Shown in pieces: positions 6,889-13,273 of a stretch of DNA of 20,840 bases. The position numbers were made by a program, and so were the translations under genes. The stretch spans positions 1-20,840 of IMG/VR virus record IMGVR_UViG_3300006128_000077. One strand, given 5' to 3'. Numbering within the stretch: position 1 is the first letter of the stretch; every line of letters starts with the position of its first letter. The notes under the pieces are model-generated. The model made no database searches. It saw only the letters and a list, made by a program, of their open reading frames with translations, and was not told where the DNA came from. This stretch comes from a virus.

Positions 6889-8976
6889 TTAATATCTCGG
6901 TAGTTCGTAAATTTTAAATAGTTTATTTCGCATTACACTCAATAAATCACTTAATTCTGCTGCTTTACCGCTGGTAATAGCAATTAAGAAATCGTTCTTT
7001 TCTTGAGGGCTCATAGCATTTGTGACTTCAGTAACGCTGGCTGCTACTAAGCGACCATAATCACGCATTGGTGAGTTATTTCCGCCGCCGGTCCAATCTG
7101 GATTTTCTGTATCCAATGCAGTCGAAAGTAATTGTAGTCTCTGACCTGACTGTGTCAATTTCTGTGCTTGATCATAGTTTCCGGCCTGCGACAGTCTTGC
7201 AATTTGTGGACCAATACGGCCCAATGTCTGTTGTACCATACGACCAAAAATTGGTTGTAGTTTAGTCATTACTGTGTTAACATCTACAGTCTTAGTAGTG
7301 TCTTTATCGCGTTCTGCACGAGCAGCCATCTTTTCGCGTGGTACAGCATCTTGTGCATAAACAATCTTACTTGGATAACCGATTACTTCGGCGAGTCTAT
7401 CAAAGATATTGTTTGGATTACGATCGGCATCTGAACGAGTAGGAAGACCGCCGCGACCTCTATGAAGCATTGGATATTCATCGTCTTTGTCATCATCTTT
7501 GGGCGGAGCAGCAATTAACTGGTTAGGAACAGCTCCCTTGGCAGTAAACACTTTGACCTGATACTTTAGTGTATTATCGCGGGCTGGATTATAGATCTGA
7601 CCTTTGGCTCTTGCTTTAGCAGCCTGAGCAGCAATCTGTTGTTCGCTGGGTTTGACGGCGGCAACACCAGTTTCTCCTATGACAACAATAAACTTATCTG
7701 GGTGATCTTTAAACTGTGTCCAAGCAACATCTTTGCCATTACCGCGGAACGGAACTGAACCCCATTGTGCATCTGCGTCTAAGCGCCATAGTTCTTTATT
7801 TCTATGCAACATCTGATATAGTTGCTTTCCACCCGGTGCAGCACCTAAAATCTTTTCCAACGAAGAGTAAGGCTTTTCTTCAGTTGACTTCCATCCCATA
7901 CGCTTTGTTTCGGGATCACGAACTTTACGAATGTTAGCTTCGTCAATTTCGATACCCAACGATTCAAAAATCTCGTTGTTGAGCTGTTCGTCTGTGGGTG
8001 CTTCGAGTTCTGCTAGTCTGTCTGCTAGACCGCGAATCGATTCGCTAATGGAAATTTTGTTTTTCATAGATTTAGTTTCTCTAATTCTCTTAATTGGTGC
8101 CCCGTAGTCGTCATATTCAATTTCATTGCTGCCATGCCCGATGGATCGAGTCGGCTCTAGTGAAACTGCATCCTTCTCGGGGTATGCATAGATGTATTTA
8201 CCAAAATCGTCCATGACTACATGAAACCGAGTATCCTCTGTGCGATATTCTCGCACACGGGGCGCATACCCTGGCATAATGCGACTATAGTCAATGTGAA
8301 CATCTCCCATGTCTTGACCATTGTTCTTTAACCAACCTACGACAGCATTAAGTTCTCGATCACTGTTTGGTCCCTGCGAATTCACATTGGCAATGGTAAT
8401 GATTTCTTCTAAAGGAGTGTTGGTAAACATTTTAAAGTTACCGCGTCCCATGGCACGAATAGCTCGTTGCATATAACCCGGTAGATTGGCAATAGTGTGC
8501 CAATCAGGAACAACATCAGTGTCAGCGACAATCTCTTGATTCATTACAGCAAGGTCCTGTCGAATCACTGCGGGCAATGTGTCATACTCAGGAAGTACTC
8601 TACGTGCTTCAACGGGTGTAAGTTCGTCTGCTACATCCATGTGCCCGGCACGTCGAGCCGCTTCCGCATCGTCAATTTCATCAGATGTATCAATGTCCTG
8701 CATACGGTTAAGCATGTTACGCATATCATCTGTGGGAGTAATCCCTGCAGTTTTTGCACGAGTATCAGTGGCACTAGCACGACTTAGTTCAGGACTGCCC
8801 TTTGGCTTTTCATCTGCGCTGCTCTTTGATTTCTCTGTGGAGGGATTAACAGTAGCAGGAACCGGCCCACCTGGCTGATCAATATGAATATCAAAATCAG
8901 AGGCTGCATGTGGATCAGCATATGGACGAGCTTTTTGTGGAGCATCAGTCTTTTTACGTTGAGAATCGGGCATCAT
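6889..8976 (-). CDS. 695-residue protein of unknown function, possible two-part fusion
   Basis: The first 100 residues are charged, proline- and serine-rich and probably disordered. A more ordered part follows to about residue 300, with a Y-T-N-T-P-L-E-E-I-I-like helix and an F-H-V-V-M-DDFGKYIYAYP segment. At residue 304 the sequence MKNKISISESIRGLADRLAE begins. This looks like a fresh protein start of the targeting-sequence type seen in the two other MKIREL proteins, and CTAAATCT lies upstream of its ATG at 8067. It may be a fusion of two ancestral genes or contain an internal start. The remainder has a W-G-S-VPFRGNGKDVAWTQF segment (about 400) and a Q-rich helical region near 600. AAGGAA precedes the ATG at 8976 and CTAAATA lies at 8999-9005. 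Confidence 0.75.
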   Translation of the reverse strand: MMPDSQRKKTDAPQKARPYADPHAASDFDIHIDQPGGPVPATVNPSTEKSKSSADEKPKGSPELSRASATDTRAKTAGITPTDDMRNMLNRMQDIDTSDEIDDAEAARRAGHMDVADELTPVEARRVLPEYDTLPAVIRQDLAVMNQEIVADTDVVPDWHTIANLPGYMQRAIRAMGRGNFKMFTNTPLEEIITIANVNSQGPNSDRELNAVVGWLKNNGQDMGDVHIDYSRIMPGYAPRVREYRTEDTRFHVVMDDFGKYIYAYPEKDAVSLEPTRSIGHGSNEIEYDDYGAPIKRIRETKSMKNKISISESIRGLADRLAELEAPTDEQLNNEIFESLGIEIDEANIRKVRDPETKRMGWKSTEEKPYSSLEKILGAAPGGKQLYQMLHRNKELWRLDADAQWGSVPFRGNGKDVAWTQFKDHPDKFIVVIGETGVAAVKPSEQQIAAQAAKARAKGQIYNPARDNTLKYQVKVFTAKGAVPNQLIAAPPKDDDKDDEYPMLHRGRGGLPTRSDADRNPNNIFDRLAEVIGYPSKIVYAQDAVPREKMAARAERDKDTTKTVDVNTVMTKLQPIFGRMVQQTLGRIGPQIARLSQAGNYDQAQKLTQSGQRLQLLSTALDTENPDWTGGGNNSPMRDYGRLVAASVTEVTNAMSPQEKNDFLIAITSGKAAELSDLLSVMRNKLFKIYELPRY

Positions 8977-8998
8977 AGTTCCTTGCTGGTTAGTGTTT

Positions 8999-9005
8999 TA
9001 TTTAG
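8999..9005 (-). promoter_or_regulatory. Possible late promoter (CTAAATA)
   Basis: CTAAATA reads toward the 695-residue gene, about 22 bases before its ATG, with AAGGAA between. This spacing is like that of the sheath gene copy at 338-344. Confidence 0.5.
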
Positions 9006-9101
9006 CTGATCAGGGTAAGAGGCCAGAGAGCGCGAAGCGCCTGCGCAGCAGAAAACGGTAAAACAGATTTTACCCCTATTAACCAAGCATATAATAAACA
9101 C

Positions 9102-9130
9102 TTGACACATACTGCCCCCCATGCTATATT
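9102..9130 (+). promoter_or_regulatory. Sigma70-like promoter, leaderless
   Basis: TTGACA (9102-9107) and TATATT (9125-9130) are separated by exactly 17 bases. The ATG of the first gene begins at 9137, about where transcription should start, so the first message is predicted to have no leader and no ribosome binding site. Confidence 0.8.
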
Positions 9131-9136
9131 AACAGC

Positions 9137-9418
9137 ATGAACAAAGATTATACACCTTTCGCCTACGCGGGTACCCTTTATAACCAAGAAGCCCGCGAGA
9201 CCTCAACTGTTCTTGGACACTGCTGGGCACGAAGTCGTGCGGAAGCAGAGGGACTAGCACGAGAAAGTCTAAAAAAACAATGGCCCGAAAGCGAACTTAG
9301 TTCCACACTGATGATCAGAGAAATCGAAGGCGCCGTCTACAAAGACACAGTCACTGACGCTCAACCCGAAAGCGAGCTACACTGGCTTGATCGCAACATT
9401 ACCATGAGGACACTCTAA
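9137..9418 (+). CDS. Small protein, first gene of plus-strand cluster
   Basis: I do not recognise this 93-residue protein. It begins MNKDYTPFAYAGTLY and has a central segment W-A-R-S-R-A-E-A-EGLARESL that reads like the helix of many small phage proteins that modify or bind host targets. The rest is acidic and Q/E-rich, with no membrane segment. The ATG is only seven bases past the -10 box, so translation is probably leaderless unless a start farther upstream in the genome is used. The TAA overlaps the next ATG (TAATG), so the four genes from 9137 to 10109 form one operon. It is the only plus-strand gene block in the small-gene half of the window. Confidence 0.75.
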   Translation: MNKDYTPFAYAGTLYNQEARETSTVLGHCWARSRAEAEGLARESLKKQWPESELSSTLMIREIEGAVYKDTVTDAQPESELHWLDRNITMRTL

Positions 9419-9639
9419 TGAGCAAAATAGAATGCTACGCTTGCAAAATGCCCGTGGAAATCAATGCCTCCCGTTGCCCTCACTGTACAAGTGAACTAGG
9501 TTGGGCCGCTGGTGATCCCACAGTAAGCCTAGATGATCAAACAGTGGGTTGTATGATCGCCTTTGTGATCTTTGCCATTCCCGTTTACTTTATACTACAC
9601 TGGTTATGCCTATTTCTAATTTGGCTTGGCTTGGACTAG
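9418..9639 (+). CDS. Zinc-ribbon membrane protein
   Basis: The 73-residue protein has a CYAC ... CPHC pair at residues 6-9 and about 20-23, a likely single zinc ribbon. After a short polar linker comes a hydrophobic C-terminal span (CMIAFVIFAIPVYFILHWLCL, about residues 45-65). A zinc-ribbon head with one or two membrane passes at the C-terminus suggests a small inner-membrane protein with a cytoplasmic N-terminus. The start overlaps the previous stop (TAATG). I cannot assign a role. Confidence 0.75.
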   Translation: MSKIECYACKMPVEINASRCPHCTSELGWAAGDPTVSLDDQTVGCMIAFVIFAIPVYFILHWLCLFLIWLGLD

Positions 9640-9657
9640 TATACACTAAATTAGTAT

Positions 9658-9873
9658 GTGAACATTAGATTACCTAGAGTACGAACATATCCCGGTGGTA
9701 TGCGTGTAGTGGAAATGAGTTATCACTACAAGATTGACTTGTGGGCACAAACCTACAATACCACAGCAACTAGCTATATAGATCCCTATGACTCAGATTA
9801 CTTTATAGTAGAGTTTCCCACTGATAAGATTGCAACATTGTTTGCACTCACTTACAATCACAGCTTTGACTAA
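9658..9873 (+). CDS. Small hypothetical protein, paralogue-like to its neighbour
   Basis: This is a 71-residue protein if read from the GTG at 9658; ATG at 9700 or 9718 would be shorter. None has a clear ribosome binding site, so the start is uncertain. The C-terminal half (DYFIVEFPTDKIATLFALTY) resembles the C-terminal half of the next protein (a W-DVTFRLYFHSEQDLTLFVLGF segment): a beta strand, then a short charged turn, then a T-L-F-x-L helix. It overlaps the next gene as TAATG. Function unknown. Confidence 0.6.
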   Translation: MNIRLPRVRTYPGGMRVVEMSYHYKIDLWAQTYNTTATSYIDPYDSDYFIVEFPTDKIATLFALTYNHSFD

Positions 9874-10109
9874 TGCACTTAGAGTTCCACGCTACTAGTT
9901 CACCGTTTTCCAGCAGAAGTCCGTATCTGACCAAAGATGTGCGAACAGCTATAGAAACATGGTGTGATCAACGTGAGCTCTACTATGACTTATATGAGCA
10001 TCGTACAAGTACATGGGACGTGACTTTCAGACTATATTTTCACAGTGAGCAAGATCTAACACTGTTTGTGTTGGGTTTTGGCAGATACCGTTTTCGTGTA
10101 GTGAAGTGA
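9873..10109 (+). CDS. Small hypothetical protein, last gene of plus-strand cluster
   Basis: The protein has 78 residues with no recognised domain. Its C-terminal strand-turn-helix (VTFRLYFHSEQDLTLFVLGF) echoes the preceding gene, so the two may be an old tandem duplication. The start overlaps the previous TAA. After the TGA, a short inverted repeat with GAGC and GCTC arms follows at about 10108-10118, but without a T run, so it is not a convincing terminator. Confidence 0.65.
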   Translation: MHLEFHATSSPFSSRSPYLTKDVRTAIETWCDQRELYYDLYEHRTSTWDVTFRLYFHSEQDLTLFVLGFGRYRFRVVK

Positions 10110-10562
10110 GCTTCGCTCAGCCGGCGACGATTGCGACGAGGCCGCACTGCGCTCGCTCATCGCGCACTAGCCGACATATATAAGCGAGAAAAAATTAGCG
10201 CGCAAAATTTTTACCACTGTGAATCTATTCTAGTCCAGAGTTTTTAAGGGCGGTCTATAGTGTGTGTAAAAAAATTGCCGCGCAAAAATATAGAGATCCG
10301 GAGAACCGTACCCCTGGTGAAATACATCTAACTGGGGTGGGTTTTTAGGGGTTTGAGAGAAGAGAATTAGACAAGCTAGCAGCTAGCGCAGCAGTGTGCA
10401 AGCAAAAAAGCACCTCCGACCCCACCACCTCGGCCTCTGATCCCTACCTCTGCCTGTGGGGCATCACCCTCCCCACTACACGTTCTCTTCCTGCTCAAAA
10501 TACGCAGTGTGGCAGCTCACACTACAGGCTCTCTACCAACTCCTACTACGCAGTGTGAGATC
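10110..10562. other. Gene-free stretch with two A-tract/GCGCG repeats and palindromes
   Basis: No convincing gene is visible in these 450 bases. They hold two copies of an A-tract followed by GC-rich bases and another A-tract: AAAAAATTAGCGCGCAAAA (10189-10207) and a near copy with GCCGCGC at 10268-10287. There are three G runs near 10335 and a GCTAGCAGCTAGC repeat near 10376. Two inverted repeats follow, each bordered by ACGCAGTGTG. The second is the perfect 16-base palindrome GTGTGAGATCTCACAC (10554-10569), which overlaps the end of the next gene. An origin, an early promoter region or a termination zone are all possible; nothing decides between them. Confidence 0.5.
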
Positions 10563-10751
10563 TCACACGCTAGTATCGTAGCCTGCGTGATGCGCAGTGT
10601 GTGACTGTGCTTGCAGCACACAGCGCACTCCCCATGCAAACATCACAACGCCCACGACATTGACAGTGAGATCCAGCCAGCTCACAGTAACAGCAGTAGG
10701 ATCTTCGCTGCCTGCAAGCATGATACCCAACAGCATGATCAAGTAATACAT
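10563..10751 (-). CDS. Small membrane protein
   Basis: This 62-residue protein has two hydrophobic spans, YYLIMLLGIMLAG at the start and VNVVGVVMFAWGVRCVL near residue 30, suggesting a two-pass inner-membrane protein. TAGGA is seven bases before the ATG. It lies 48 bases after the stop of the gene at 10800-11063 and would share its promoter. Opposite-strand frames in this GT/CA-rich region are open too, so its reality is less certain than that of its neighbour. Confidence 0.5.
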   Translation of the reverse strand: MYYLIMLLGIMLAGSEDPTAVTVSWLDLTVNVVGVVMFAWGVRCVLQAQSHTAHHAGYDTSV

Positions 10752-10799
10752 TGTCTGTGTCCTAGTGTGCGTTGCTATGCAGTGTATGTAGCATACTAA

Positions 10800-11063
10800 C
10801 TAAGCTGCTGCAAACTCTTTTTTGATCGCAGCAATGTCGTAGCCCGCACGTTCAATGTGCTGGATCATAGCAAACAGCGTCTGGCGAATGTAACGCTCTG
10901 CTTCTTCTTCGTCCTCAGGCACATCGATGTGCGACCAACTGCGATCAGGATCGATGCTGTTCATGGCATGGTGCAGGTCTTGGCCCGCACTGTCCAGTGC
11001 CATCAGTTTGGCTTCTTGTGGATTGGTGCTGGTCTCACCGTAGCTGTAGTCTGGACTATACAT
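10800..11063 (-). CDS. Small acidic protein
   Basis: The 87-residue protein is not recognised. It is acidic (a V-P-EDEEEAERYI segment near residue 50) and predicted helical, with a C-terminal YDIAAIKKEFAAA helix and no membrane span. AAAAAGG lies ten bases before the ATG. The promoter TTGCAC, 17 bases, TATACA lies at 11090-11118. The leader is 26 bases. It is probably cytoplasmic and early expressed. Confidence 0.75.
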   Translation of the reverse strand: MYSPDYSYGETSTNPQEAKLMALDSAGQDLHHAMNSIDPDRSWSHIDVPEDEEEAERYIRQTLFAMIQHIERAGYDIAAIKKEFAAA

Positions 11064-11089
11064 AGCGATACCTTTTTGTTGTTAACGTG

Positions 11090-11118
11090 TGTATAGCGTG
11101 TCTGTGTTGGTAGTGCAA
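11090..11118 (-). promoter_or_regulatory. Sigma70-like promoter
   Basis: TTGCAC (11113-11118), 17-base spacer and TATACA (11090-11095) on the minus strand. An exact 52-base repeat lies just upstream (11125-11176), as it does at the promoter at 11537-11565. Confidence 0.7.
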
Positions 11119-11124
11119 GAGTTA

Positions 11125-11176
11125 TTTTTGTGCCACACACTTTTTTTCTACATGCACTACTGCGTGTGCTTGGGGC
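11125..11176 (-). repeat. 52-base exact direct repeat, copy 1
   Basis: The 52 bases are identical to 11572-11623. In the direction of transcription the repeat ends about seven bases before the -35 box, and its other end (toward CCCC) leads into a hairpin region. It contains a seven-base A run and a GTGTGTGG stretch and looks like a promoter-upstream control block. Confidence 0.9.
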
Positions 11177-11295
11177 GTCAGTGTCCCAGTGCTGTGTGCT
11201 TGTAAGCTCTGCAGAATAAAACAGTGTTGTGGGAGCTCATCCTCCCCACACACAGTAAGAGGTAGACTGTGTGTGCTGGTGTGAGCACACGCTGT

Positions 11296-11325
11296 AAAAA
11301 CAAGCGCACTATTGCTAGTGCGCTT
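11296..11325 (-). terminator. Intrinsic terminator
   Basis: The arms AAGCGCACTA and TAGTGCGCTT enclose a four-base loop (TTGC on the plus strand) and are followed on the minus strand by GTTTTT. It ends the unit that starts at the promoter 11537-11565. Confidence 0.8.
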
Positions 11326-11333
11326 GCCCTGTG

Positions 11334-11532
11334 CTACTTAAACAGCTTTGCAGCGTTTGCGCTAACAAGCGTGTATTTTGCAGTCCAGTTTTTGTTGTTG
11401 CAGTGCGTAAAGCATTCCCTCACGTGCTGCTTGTTTTTGCGTGCTTGTGCTTTGAGAGCACTAACAGCAGCTTGCAGTGCTGTGTAGCTGTGTGCGCGCA
11501 GTGTTGTGTGCGTTAGCGCGTAGTTGCTGCAT
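11334..11532 (-). pseudogene. Broken or frameshifted small gene between promoter and terminator
   Basis: A good promoter (11537-11565) and terminator (11296-11325) bracket this stretch, but no single frame is clean. The ATG at 11532, four bases after the -10 box, opens a frame (MQQLRANAHNTARTQ) that stops at TAG after 23 codons. A second frame without ATG is open from the same area to a TAG at 11334 and gives a plausible coding string (ALQAAVSALKAQARKN, later NWTAKYTLVSANAAKLFK). A single indel would join the two. It could be a decayed gene, a sequencing error or an RNA gene. The reading frame ending 9 bases before the terminator favours decay. Confidence 0.35.
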
Positions 11533-11536
11533 GTTT

Positions 11537-11565
11537 TGTATAGCTGTGTGCTGTGCAGTTAGCAA
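11537..11565 (-). promoter_or_regulatory. Sigma70-like promoter without an intact gene
   Basis: TTGCTA (11560-11565), 17 bases and TATACA (11537-11542) on the minus strand. It is preceded by the second copy of the 52-base repeat. It reads into the broken unit ending at the terminator at 11296. Confidence 0.65.
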
Positions 11566-11571
11566 GCAGTT

Positions 11572-11623
11572 TTTTTGTGCCACACACTTTTTTTCTACAT
11601 GCACTACTGCGTGTGCTTGGGGC
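11572..11623 (-). repeat. 52-base exact direct repeat, copy 2
   Basis: Identical to 11125-11176 and placed at the same distance from a promoter. The sequence beyond the CCCC end differs, so the conserved block stops sharply. Confidence 0.9.
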
Positions 11624-11631
11624 CCTAGCTT

Positions 11632-12103
11632 TCCCACGGGCTATTCTAAGGTTTCGTGACCTTAAGTGGGACATTGTTTTTCCCACTAGAGACCTTAGAA
11701 ACCTCTTGCGTTGTAGTGGGGAAGGTGCTAGTGTAATAATCAAAGCACACACAGTAATATTATTGCGTGTGCGCCACACTTTCTTAGCTTGTAGGGCACA
11801 TTGCTTTACACGGGGAGACAGTGTGCGTTGAATTTTTTTAGCTCCCACAGTGTGTAGATGTAGTATAGACTTTGCTCGTGGGATAGTCTAGAATGTTTCT
11901 AAGAAATTTGTAGAATAATATCTGTGTCTAAGCGTTAAGAAGATTTTGTCTAACTTTCCCACTAGAGAAAGTCAAGAACACTACTGTAGTCTCTTGGGAA
12001 GTCATTGATTTTGTTGAGGTCGTGATCTACACAAAGACCTAGGTCTAAGACAAGAATTGTCTGTCCCACAAACTAAGAGACATTCTAACAATACTCCGTG
12101 GGG
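11632..12103. repeat. Gene-free cluster of CCCAC/GTGGG hairpins
   Basis: There is no convincing gene between 11533 and 12151. Four stem-loops with CCCAC- and GTGGG-type arms occupy it: 11632-11671, with an inner TAAGGT/ACCTTA stem; 11680-11723, with AGAG/CTCT; 11956-12000, with AGAGA/TCTCT; and 12064-12103. An AGGTC/GACCT repeat lies at about 12020-12045, and a GCACAC/GTGTGC arm pair near 11740-11770. Frames open here have no ribosome binding site and look like chance. These hairpins resemble the single ones upstream of promoters farther right, so this may be a graveyard of cassette borders. Confidence 0.6.
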
Positions 12104-12113
12104 TAGTCAAGAC

Positions 12114-12151
12114 TAAAAAAATAGCGCACTATTGCTAGTGCGCTAGTTTTT
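12114..12151 (-). terminator. Intrinsic terminator, near-symmetric
   Basis: TAGCGCACTA and TAGTGCGCTA arms with a TTGC loop are flanked by a run of A on one side and T on the other, so it could work in both directions. It directly follows the stop of the gene at 12152. The stem core is the same as at 11296-11325. Confidence 0.85.
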
Positions 12152-12397
12152 CTACACAATCGTAAAGCCTTCTTCGCCTGCTTCAGCAAGCTCAATCCAC
12201 TCGTCGTAAACGTCCTGCAAGTAACCCTCGTCACCTTCCTCAAGTTCGAGGCCGTCCTCGCCAAAACTCTCCAAGTAAGTAATCCCCGTGCCGCAGACGC
12301 AAACACCTGAGACTTCGTCAATGAGCACAATGTCGCTGAGTGTGCCCTTGTCCCAGTGCTCCTTGCTTTCCTTGTTGCTTACAATGCTAATGGCCAT
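12152..12397 (-). CDS. Small acidic protein with central cysteines
   Basis: The 81-residue protein begins MAISIVSNKESKEHW, with AAGGAG eight bases before this ATG. An ATG 12 codons upstream is in frame but lies at the promoter. A short GVCVCGTG segment near residue 34 holds two cysteines. The C-terminal half is very acidic and helical (LELEEGDEGYLQDVYDEWI). Such acidic small proteins are common among early phage inhibitors of host DNA-binding proteins, but that is only a guess. The gene has its own promoter and terminator. Confidence 0.8.
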   Translation of the reverse strand: MAISIVSNKESKEHWDKGTLSDIVLIDEVSGVCVCGTGITYLESFGEDGLELEEGDEGYLQDVYDEWIELAEAGEEGFTIV

Positions 12398-12421
12398 TTG
12401 CTTTGCTCCTTTGCTGTAGTG

Positions 12422-12450
12422 TGTATACGGCAAGGAGCACGGGCTGTCAA
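12422..12450 (-). promoter_or_regulatory. Sigma70-like promoter
   Basis: TTGACA (12445-12450), 17 bases, TATACA (12422-12427). Upstream lie an AGCGGGGTC copy (12491-12499) and the palindromic TCTAGA-cga-TCTAGA-type arms near 12470-12485. Confidence 0.8.
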
Positions 12451-12507
12451 CCTGTTCCCAGTAGGAATTTCTAGATCGTCTAGACTATATAGCGGGGTCC
12501 AGTGGTG

Positions 12508-12831
12508 TCACTCAATGACCTCTGCGGTCTGTGTGTTCACAAACTTCACAGCGATGATCTCTGCTGAGGCAGTGTTGACCATTGCAAGGTCGTAGCTGCC
12601 GTAGGCGCAGGCGGCTGACTTGATCCATGACGTTGCAGCTTCCCGGGTGGCAAACTCGTGGCCGCGACTGTTGTTTGGTGAGGGCGACCAGCGATATGGC
12701 GGGCAACCTGATGCCGTAGGATCGTTGACAATCACTGCCTGGGTGACGGTGTCGTCGTGCAGCGTCGCCGGTGCGAACACGAAGTATCCTACTCGCTCAC
12801 GTGAGTAGTTGTCGTGCGCCAAGTTAATCAT
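12508..12831 (-). CDS. Hypothetical protein, third gene of a three-gene operon
   Basis: This is a 107-residue protein from the ATG at 12831, which has AAGGAT seven bases upstream. It contains an R-V-G-Y-F-V-FAPATL strand and an H-EFATREAATSWIKSAACAYG helix near residues 67-88, ending in a V-KFVNTQT strand. It looks like a compact alpha/beta cytoplasmic protein; I do not recognise the family. It overlaps the upstream membrane-protein gene by eight bases. Confidence 0.75.
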   Translation of the reverse strand: MINLAHDNYSRERVGYFVFAPATLHDDTVTQAVIVNDPTASGCPPYRWSPSPNNSRGHEFATREAATSWIKSAACAYGSYDLAMVNTASAEIIAVKFVNTQTAEVIE

Positions 12832-12967
12832 CGGTGTGATCCTTGGGCGGCGTGCCGAGGTGAAAGCCCTGTTCGTCTTCCCAACCTTCAGGTGCGGTCC
12901 AAATGAGGTATACAGTGAAAAGAGCACAGAGGACAAACACGATGCCGACGATGAGGTAGTTGTTCAT
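12824..12967 (-). CDS. 47-residue single-pass membrane protein
   Basis: MNNYLIVGIVFVLCALFTVYLIW is a typical N-terminal membrane anchor, followed by a short polar tail (APEGWEDEQGF to KDHTDD). AAGGGG precedes the ATG. The start overlaps the stop of the 38-residue gene as ATGA. The rest of the longer open frame upstream has no ribosome binding site and was discarded. Confidence 0.7.
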   Translation of the reverse strand: MNNYLIVGIVFVLCALFTVYLIWTAPEGWEDEQGFHLGTPPKDHTDD

Positions 12968-13080
12968 TTCATAGCCCCTTGAACAGCAGCGAATGCGGCC
13001 TGAGTCTTGGAGTAGTCTGCGAGATCGCCGTACTGAGTGCAGCAATCGCTGAGTCCGACATGATCCTGTTCTCGTGCCAT
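12964..13080 (-). CDS. 38-residue protein, first gene of operon
   Basis: The ATG at 13080 has a strong AAGGAG eleven bases upstream and is the first start after the promoter at 13103-13131. The product begins MAREQDHVGLSDCCTQYGD and ends in a helix AFAAVQGAMK. It has adjacent cysteines near residue 13. The stop overlaps the next ATG by four bases (ATGA), which supports translation of both. Confidence 0.7.
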   Translation of the reverse strand: MAREQDHVGLSDCCTQYGDLADYSKTQAAFAAVQGAMK

Positions 13081-13102
13081 GATGTGTGCTCCTTATGTAC
13101 AC

Positions 13103-13131
13103 GTTATACAACACCGCTAGGATCCTGTCAA
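13103..13131 (-). promoter_or_regulatory. Sigma70-like promoter
   Basis: TTGACA (13126-13131), 17 bases, TATAAC (13103-13108). The spacer holds GATCCTAG, shared with the spacer of the promoter at 14746-14774. The 70-base repeat (13145-13214) ends 13 bases upstream. Confidence 0.85.
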
Positions 13132-13144
13132 CTGATAATTACGC

Positions 13145-13214
13145 TGAGTAAAAATAAAAAGTCGTTTGCATCCCGGCGGAGATAGCCGCTATACTAGCTG
13201 CTTTTCGTGGGGCA
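13145..13214 (-). repeat. 70-base repeat with variable hairpin core, copy 1
   Basis: Thirty conserved bases (13145-13174) and twenty conserved bases (13195-13214) flank a 20-base core that differs completely from copy 2 (13861-13930) but has the same length and can fold at the same place (GCGG/CCGC, loop of six). It lies between a terminator and the -35 box of the operon at 12964-13080, with TTTTTATTTTT on the minus strand after its GGG arm. Confidence 0.9.
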
Positions 13215-13228
13215 CAGACAGAGACCAA

Positions 13229-13256
13229 AAAGCCCGACATCACTGCCGGGCTTTTC
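13229..13256 (-). terminator. Intrinsic terminator
   Basis: AAAGCCCG and CGGGCTTT arms with a ten-base loop and a T run on the minus strand. It follows the 27-residue gene at 13274-13357. Confidence 0.85.
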
Positions 13257-13273
13257 TCAGTTCCATGGATCCT

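Noticed and set aside
10318-10350. G-quadruplex
   Set aside because: Only three suitable G runs are present.
11513-11848. Overlapping frames on both strands (111 and 92 codons)
   Set aside because: They cross the 52-base repeat and hairpins, lack ribosome binding sites and have a random composition.
12824-13114. 96-codon minus frame as a single gene
   Set aside because: The upstream part has no start signal; the promoter and two AAGGAG/AAGGGG sites support two separate short genes with an ATGA overlap.
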